Source: Liolophura sinensis (taxonomy: Eukaryota; Mollusca; Polyplacophora; Chitonida; Chitonidae). From it: 64,000 nucleotides of DNA. The position numbers and the translations under genes were made by a program. A model generated the notes under the pieces. That model had not been told where the DNA came from. It did no database searches and worked only from the letters and a program-made list of their open reading frames with translations. Of this stretch, positions 63,101 through 64,000 are shown in pieces (within the stretch, counting starts at the first letter, position 1; every line of letters begins with the position of its first letter). Location of the stretch: contig NC_088300.1 in NCBI RefSeq assembly GCF_032854445.1, positions 75,447,005 through 75,511,004 on the forward strand, in the 5' to 3' direction.

Positions 63101-64000
63101 AATGTAACCATTTTGTTAGGTAAACGGAAGGAAACATTGTCGAGTTTGCGCGCTTAATGACATAGCCAAAAGAAGAGGAAACTGTAGAAAAGCAACATCT
63201 TAAAGTCACGATTGATATTACTCCGCACACTGATATTACACCGCACAAGCAGATATTACACTGCACACTGATATTACACGGCACATGCAAATATAACACC
63301 GCACACTGATATGACACCGCACACGCAATAACGCTATTTCTCCTGGCCATATTGTGGTTCAGACGATCAGGGTTAATGTCGTTACAAATGGAGCGGTCAT
63401 CCAAAAGACACTTCACGCAATTTAAAATTTGACAAATGTCCAGATTTGCCTTTCAACTTAAAGCTATTTTTACTTCCGAGTTTACAGTTGCCAATCGCCT
63501 GATAATTGAAAACATTACCAAAACAAAAAAACATTTTACGCCTTTTTTTCAATCTGAAATTTCCTACGCTTGTCTTTCACACTTAAACTTCACAATTCAT
63601 ACATACTCATGTTTGCCCTATGGTTCTTCAACAAAAAGTAATTGTTTTCTTAGCGGTGATATGACCATTCGAAAATAATATTACAAAACCTCACGCAACG
63701 GAAAAGAAACAGTAGTTTACCTACCTCTTGAAGACCATATCATGATAATGAGTCGTCATATAGGTGGCTTACCTGTTGGGTACACGTGCTGGATAAAGGT
63801 GGGGCAATACTGATATATCCTCATGCCCGTGGGAGCGGGGTCCCAACAGGCGTAGCCGTCCCATGTCCCGGGACAGTAGTCCTGTGACCCACTCCCGGGA
63901 TGAGGATGTTTTTCACAACACTGAACCGCCGCCGAACAGCAGGTCTGCCATCTCTCACACTCGTCACTGGACAAAGTTTGACACACAGTCTCCACAGTGA
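25346..64000 (-). CDS. Family B (secretin-type) G-protein-coupled receptor, PDF/calcitonin-receptor-like, split gene, 5' end missing
   Basis: A plasma-membrane neuropeptide or peptide-hormone receptor. Ten consecutive minus-strand exons (64000-63773 down to 29116-29075) join in matching phase with GT/AG borders into 369 codons without a stop: cysteine-rich hormone-binding domain, TM1 to TM7. Family hallmarks include CPGTWDGYACW and NGTWW in the ectodomain, FWMFC-GLFLH in TM3, AWGGP in TM4, CW in extracellular loop 2, LVPLFGIQ in TM6 and SQGFLVA in TM7. The 42-bp TM7 exon equals the size typical of this family. Signal peptide and promoter lie past the right edge. The C-terminal tail exons are tentative. 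The PDF-receptor-like assignment rests on TRYFRCTNFFWMFC and the extra N-terminal cysteines; calcitonin-receptor-like is the main alternative. Introns total more than 30 kb and are full of repeats. Confidence 0.93.
25975..27822. repeat. 18-bp minisatellite, about 85 copies, interrupted by a SINE
   Basis: Units of 17-19 bp follow gtaaagctggggtaacct with variants gttaagctgg and aaatgtaaagctgg. The purine-rich strand is the plus strand. Indels in single units shift the frame often, yet minus-strand frames rich in LPQLY/YPSFT arise and are artefacts. The SINE at 26458-26762 splits the array. It lies in an intron of the receptor if the terminal exon is correct. Confidence 0.96.
26458..26762 (-). 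mobile_element. tRNA-derived SINE (type B) inserted in the 18-bp array
   Basis: Minus-strand copy of the 2681-3008 element: tgagtgagtgagtgcttggg, gtttaacgtcgcactcaac, ttcagtcatgtggcaatgaa and a tRNA-like head ending atcgggccggtt. The 13 bp ggtaaaatgtaaa occurs on both sides (26445-26457 and 26763-26775), as expected for a target-site duplication, although the array itself also repeats it. Confidence 0.9.
27854..27894 (-). CDS. Candidate receptor exon 11: start of the C-terminal tail (tentative)
   Basis: A good donor TTGT|GTAAGT at 27853-27852 and a possible AAG acceptor at 27895 bound 41 bp that fit phase 0 in and phase 2 out. They read QVRRGAFILTASV. A basic segment is expected after TM7, but the acceptor tract is weak, and another exon between 29074 and 25437 could do the same job. 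Confidence 0.25.
27900..29074. other. Intron sequence, no further exon proven
   Basis: Searched for a basic tail exon after TM7. A plus-strand open frame at 28251-28559 and a minus-strand frame at 28180-27995 have no family signature. A very old SINE type A fragment may lie at 28755-28812 (attctgtattcaagaatatt and ggcggcc). Confidence 0.4.
29075..29116 (-). CDS. Receptor exon 10: TM7
   Basis: 42 bp between acceptor AATTTTCTCTCACAG and donor ATG|GTAAGT, phase 0 at both ends. It reads GFLVAAIFCIFNGM. The 42-bp length matches the TM7 exon common in family B genes. The conserved Tyr of YCF is Phe (IFCIF), and the Glu of NGE is Met. Confidence 0.95.
30595..30730 (-). CDS. Receptor exon 9: TM6, extracellular loop 3 and start of TM7
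   Basis: 136 bp between acceptor TTATCTGTTCTAG and donor CAG|GTAAGA, phase 2 to phase 0. It reads RALRATVTLVPLFGIQLVFI, IYRPSPDAKAALVYEYIASI, VINSQ. The TM6 threonine of the polar network (RAT) and the LVPLFG motif are kept. Confidence 0.96.
31186..31268 (-). CDS. Receptor exon 8: second half of TM5 and intracellular loop 3
   Basis: 83 bp between acceptor GCTTTCACTTTCAG and donor ACCG|GTAAGT, phase 0 to phase 2. It reads CNVIFLSSLLKTFLQRIKSQ ATENASY and part of Arg. The pattern matches NxxFLxxIxxxLxxKL of the family, including basic loop 3 residues for G-protein contact. Confidence 0.93.
32301..32367 (-). CDS. Receptor exon 7: extracellular loop 2 and first half of TM5
   Basis: 67 bp between acceptor TTTCTCATCAG and donor GCG|GTAAGT, phase 2 to phase 0. 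It reads CWVKNAGNFEWIIYTPNLIC LA. The Cys-Trp pair of loop 2 and the WIIY-P pattern at the start of TM5 are typical of family B. Confidence 0.94.
33299..33359 (-). CDS. Receptor exon 6: TM4
   Basis: 61 bp between acceptor TTCATTGCTACAG and donor GACAG|GTAAGC, phase 1 to phase 2. With the split codons it continues AWG-GPIIPMGVYCIMRYLHADD-S. The GxP after the TM4 Trp is the family hallmark. Confidence 0.93.
34278..34428 (-). CDS. Receptor exon 5: TM3, intracellular loop 2 and start of TM4
   Basis: 151 bp between acceptor TATTACTGCTCGACAG and donor TGGG|GTAAGA, phase 0 to phase 1. It reads GSCKALYIFTRYFRCTNFFW, MFCQGLFLHNLVVRA, PRMFQSILGMVIFAW. It carries the TM3 cysteine for the disulfide to loop 2, the LH pair and the Trp-Gly of TM4. 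The invariant Glu of EGxYLH is Gln here. A plus-strand open frame across this exon is a shadow. Confidence 0.95.
34775..34818 (+). mobile_element. SINE type A, tail fragment
   Basis: Contains tttgagtacgacgtaagaca and ccaatcaaataaatacataa, the last ~45 bp of the type A SINE, in intron 4 of the receptor. Confidence 0.75.
34819..37482. other. Receptor intron 4, remainder: nothing recognised
   Basis: AT-rich sequence without arrays. A B-box-like ccggttcaaatcc (minus strand, near 36255) hints at another decayed tRNA-derived element but the head is not recognisable. Confidence 0.45.
37483..37633 (-). CDS. Receptor exon 4: intracellular loop 1 and TM2
   Basis: 151 bp between acceptor CACGTCTGCAG and donor ACG|GTAAGT, phase 2 to phase 0. 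It reads KSRGLPGGTIRAHFLTSFVF, NALANVLWDALVYYDQLV and RPPSETLMYKNT. TM2 aligns without gaps to other family B receptors (IxxHxxxSF...DA.VY), but the position of the conserved TM2 histidine is Arg (GGTIR). Confidence 0.94.
37634..40088. other. Receptor intron 3, part: nothing recognised
   Basis: Includes a somewhat GC-richer stretch at about 38320-39660 with short open frames on both strands (for example 38596-38913 minus). I saw no domain, and no splice pattern linking them. Confidence 0.4.
40104..40355 (+). mobile_element. SINE type A, full length (252 bp)
   Basis: The tRNA-like head has the A-box-like gtggctcagttggttagcgc and a degenerate B box (gttagttcagctc). The body has acgtgggaaggtcttcagca, cctgcggatggtcgtgggtt and gcccggtttccacccacc; the end is gagtacggcgtaaaacacc plus A-rich tail. 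Flanked by a 15-bp target-site duplication with one mismatch: acttacgagaaatgg (40089-40103) and acttacgagaattgg (40356-40370). It is the reference copy for this family in the window. Confidence 0.95.
40595..40700 (+). mobile_element. SINE type A fragment followed by poly-C/AC tract
   Basis: Contains cacgtggtgaagtcttccaa, caacctgaggatggtcgtgg and gtttcccccgg, then runs into a C-rich tract and (AC)n at about 40664-40692. Confidence 0.8.
41091..41182 (-). CDS. Receptor exon 3: juxtamembrane segment and TM1
   Basis: 92 bp between acceptor TTGTGTTACAG and donor GATAG|GTGAGT, phase 0 to phase 2. It reads IYRSLLAVKLTCSVLSIALL then LPMLIATLAD and part of Arg. The hydrophobic run is TM1. The linker from the last ectodomain cysteine to TM1 is about 12 residues, somewhat short for the family but acceptable without an extra exon. 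Confidence 0.9.
41300..41732. repeat. Tandem repeat with ~120-bp higher-order unit
   Basis: Each unit holds two related halves, one with tggctaccatggg and accaggtcac, the other with gactaccaggtcactagcaa and gagttatctggtaacaca. Three to four units are recognisable. The next SINE begins directly at its end. It starts just upstream (in gene direction) of receptor exon 3. Confidence 0.85.
41733..42078 (+). mobile_element. tRNA-derived SINE (type C)
   Basis: The head ggaccgcctcggttgtctaa, atagttagaacatccgcctg and gatcaaacccgggtcgggtc is tRNA-like (B box ggatcaaaccc). The body includes cagtataatgttaccagg. The tail atgattcgtcgtcatatgac tgaaaaaagtgcgacg is nearly the same as in type B, so the two families share a 3' domain while their heads differ. 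A second copy lies at 57865-58070. Confidence 0.85.
42190..43075. repeat. 57-bp minisatellite, about 15 copies, with higher-order structure
   Basis: Units read ctctggtaaaccccattgta, aagttgtgccatactcgtgt and accaccttgcatgaatt. A variant pair (gccatattcgagtatcacct with tgtcagaatc) recurs near 42290 and 42700, marking a higher-order repeat of about 400 bp. Because 57 is 19 codons and the unit lacks stops in four or more frames, open frames over 280 codons occur on both strands at once. The first and last units are degenerate. Confidence 0.96.
43200..44280. other. Receptor intron 2, part: nothing recognised
   Basis: A short stretch at 43363-43385 (gaggcgtggcggtcgagcgg tca) resembles the start of a serine or leucine tRNA and may be a decayed tRNA-derived head. 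Confidence 0.35.
44290..45000. repeat. Degenerate short repeat based on ccgctctagtctga
   Basis: Some forty loosely kept units of 10-18 bp with ctctagtctg/gaccgctc cores. Near the middle a ~38-bp period appears (tagtatgtcctatctagtct gaccgctc). Confidence 0.85.
45020..47570. other. Receptor intron 2, remainder: nothing recognised
   Basis: AT-rich. A plus-strand open frame at 47124-47414 has no recognised domain. A g-rich ggtgggggcggagagagagg patch lies near 45321. Confidence 0.45.
47574..47671 (-). CDS. Receptor exon 2: hormone-binding domain, second half
   Basis: 98 bp between acceptor TCTGTATTTTAG and donor GAG|GTAAGC. The codon split by the intron gives Ala, then MAYKDCDDNGTWWRNPLTN and MEWTFYGDCVKIE. 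It supplies the last two conserved ectodomain cysteines and the NGTW motif with an N-glycosylation site. It starts in phase 1 and ends in phase 0. The usual second glycosylation motif (NYT before the last Cys) is replaced by FYG. Confidence 0.95.
48385..49045. repeat. 49-bp minisatellite, about 14 copies
   Basis: Units read tgttgtggtacaggtatggt, cattagccgaagggccattt and cacacagag. It lies in receptor intron 1. Plus-strand open frames here follow the repeat. Confidence 0.93.
49605..50535. repeat. 41-bp minisatellite, about 22 copies
   Basis: Units read gaaataaataatgtccaaga, tctaccaacaggccagacat. Variants with gacccacc or caaaaaatc recur, suggesting local multi-unit duplications. It lies in receptor intron 1. 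Confidence 0.96.
50540..51742. other. Receptor intron 1, part: nothing recognised
   Basis: No repeat or domain recognised; short open frames only. Confidence 0.5.
51743..52085. repeat. 20-bp minisatellite, about 17 copies
   Basis: Units read tatcatggtcacacgtagac with a/g changes (tagcatgg, gtagaa). Receptor intron 1. Confidence 0.96.
52100..53965. other. Receptor intron 1, part: no supported gene
   Basis: A plus-strand frame at 53303-53596 begins MGKYVIIVVLSLIAAEVGA, which resembles a signal peptide, but the remainder has no recognised domain and no start context or splicing supports it. Confidence 0.35.
53966..54215. repeat. ~33-bp tandem units split by a SINE type A fragment
   Basis: The unit cactggccgtttataaaaca tgggaggtttcaa occurs at about 53969 and 54001 and again after the insertion at about 54155-54195. 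The SINE piece sits between. Confidence 0.85.
54022..54155 (+). mobile_element. SINE type A, 5'-truncated
   Basis: Starts at gaacctgcggatggtcgtgg and runs through ataatgctggccgccgtgg to gagtacggcgtaaaa and an (aaat)n tail. Flanking aaaacatggga and aaagcatggga look like a target-site duplication within the 33-bp repeat. Confidence 0.9.
54220..57860. other. Receptor intron 1, part: nothing recognised
   Basis: AT-rich sequence; short open frames on both strands without family signatures. Confidence 0.5.
57865..58070 (-). mobile_element. tRNA-derived SINE (type C), old copy
   Basis: Minus-strand relative of 41733-42078: cattatactgacaccgagcc aacc, gtctaatctctcagtgccg, cgccccgggtttgatctcgg and gaagcggacgctctaaccat taag. 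Only head and body are recognisable; the 3' tail is lost. Confidence 0.75.
58080..60220. other. Receptor intron 1, part: nothing recognised
   Basis: No array, transposon or exon recognised. Confidence 0.5.
60230..60560. repeat. Short tandem repeat, period about 17-35 bp
   Basis: Built on gatctctaataggtcagt and gatcttctaattggtaagt; near 60290-60440 a ~70-bp pair of units repeats (tctctaataggtcaatggta ctctaataggcc). Confidence 0.88.
60880..61800. repeat. 106-bp tandem repeat, 8 copies
   Basis: ggaaactctgataagtca recurs at 106-107 bp intervals from about 60985 to 61728. Each unit continues with gctaaggctctgtgatatac ggtgtagtatgatgagaaac and ggtcataaggtgtagcctgg. Copies four and seven share a cacgaggcgt/cacaaggcgt variant. 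Receptor intron 1. Confidence 0.95.
61810..62780. other. Receptor intron 1, part: nothing recognised
   Basis: No repeat or exon recognised. Confidence 0.5.
62791..63074 (+). mobile_element. SINE type A, full length, preceded by a 19-G tract
   Basis: The head ctccgtggttcagtcggtta gcgcgctaacgcagcgtaat and B-box-like gtgagttcaagtcca are intact. The body and end (gagtacggcataaaacacca) match the copy at 40104-40355. Flanked by gaaataatgg at 62781-62790 and 63075-63084. A run of 19 G (62789-62807) lies between the left duplication and the head. Confidence 0.92.
63225..63335. repeat. Short tandem repeat (actgatattacaccgcaca)
   Basis: About six units of 17-20 bp with atattacac and cgcacac cores, close to receptor exon 1 on the intron side. 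Confidence 0.85.
63773..64000 (-). CDS. Receptor exon 1 in window: N-terminal hormone-binding domain, first half (partial at window edge)
   Basis: Open from the window edge to donor CAG|GTAAGC, ending in phase 1. It reads VETVCQTLSSDECERWQTCC, then SAAVQCCEKH, a Gly/Ser-rich stretch, DYCPGTWDGYACW and YQYCPTFIQHVYPT. The CxxxWDG..CW motif holds the structural Asp and Trp of the family B ectodomain. Four or more extra cysteines precede the canonical first one. An upstream exon for the signal peptide is expected beyond 64000. Confidence 0.93.

Overview
The window is animal nuclear DNA, most likely from a mollusc or another lophotrochozoan. It has no operons or compact coding. Protein-coding sequence is split into short exons with GT/AG boundaries. 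Three types of tRNA-derived SINE occur, including one whose 3' part reads gagtacggcgtaaaacacc and others ending in gtcatatgactgaaaaa, both of which I associate with molluscan genomes. Minisatellites are very abundant. The species cannot be fixed from the sequence alone.

One gene is clear: a family B (secretin-type) G-protein-coupled receptor on the minus strand. It enters at the right edge and runs leftward for about 35-39 kb. I assembled it by eye as ten consecutive exons: 64000-63773, 47671-47574, 41182-41091, 37633-37483, 34428-34278, 33359-33299, 32367-32301, 31268-31186, 30730-30595 and 29116-29075. Every junction has GT/AG ends and a matching phase. The exons give 369 uninterrupted codons, from the cysteine-rich hormone-binding domain to the end of TM7. 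The 5' end (signal peptide, promoter) lies beyond the window. The C-terminal tail is less certain (candidates 27894-27854 and 25436-25346). The closest family by eye is the PDF-receptor/calcitonin-receptor group. Three of the four residues of the conserved family B polar network (HETY) are replaced (His to Arg in TM2, Glu to Gln in TM3, Tyr to Phe in TM7), so the receptor looks open but atypical.

Layout: 1-2340 minisatellites and a perfect 577-bp tandem duplication. 2681-3008 a SINE with target-site duplications. 4333-4660 a broken reverse-transcriptase remnant of Penelope-like type. 6424-7678 a large inverted repeat with ~420-bp arms. 9815-13690 and 19560-22700 two diverged copies of one block; the first has gained two SINEs and two expanded minisatellites (36-bp and 47-bp units). 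25346-64000 the receptor gene, whose introns carry SINEs and at least ten tandem arrays, including an 18-bp array of 1.8 kb interrupted by a SINE, a 57-bp array, a 41-bp array and a 106-bp array. Outside the receptor exons I found no convincing host protein-coding gene; most longer open frames lie inside tandem arrays whose unit length is a multiple of three.
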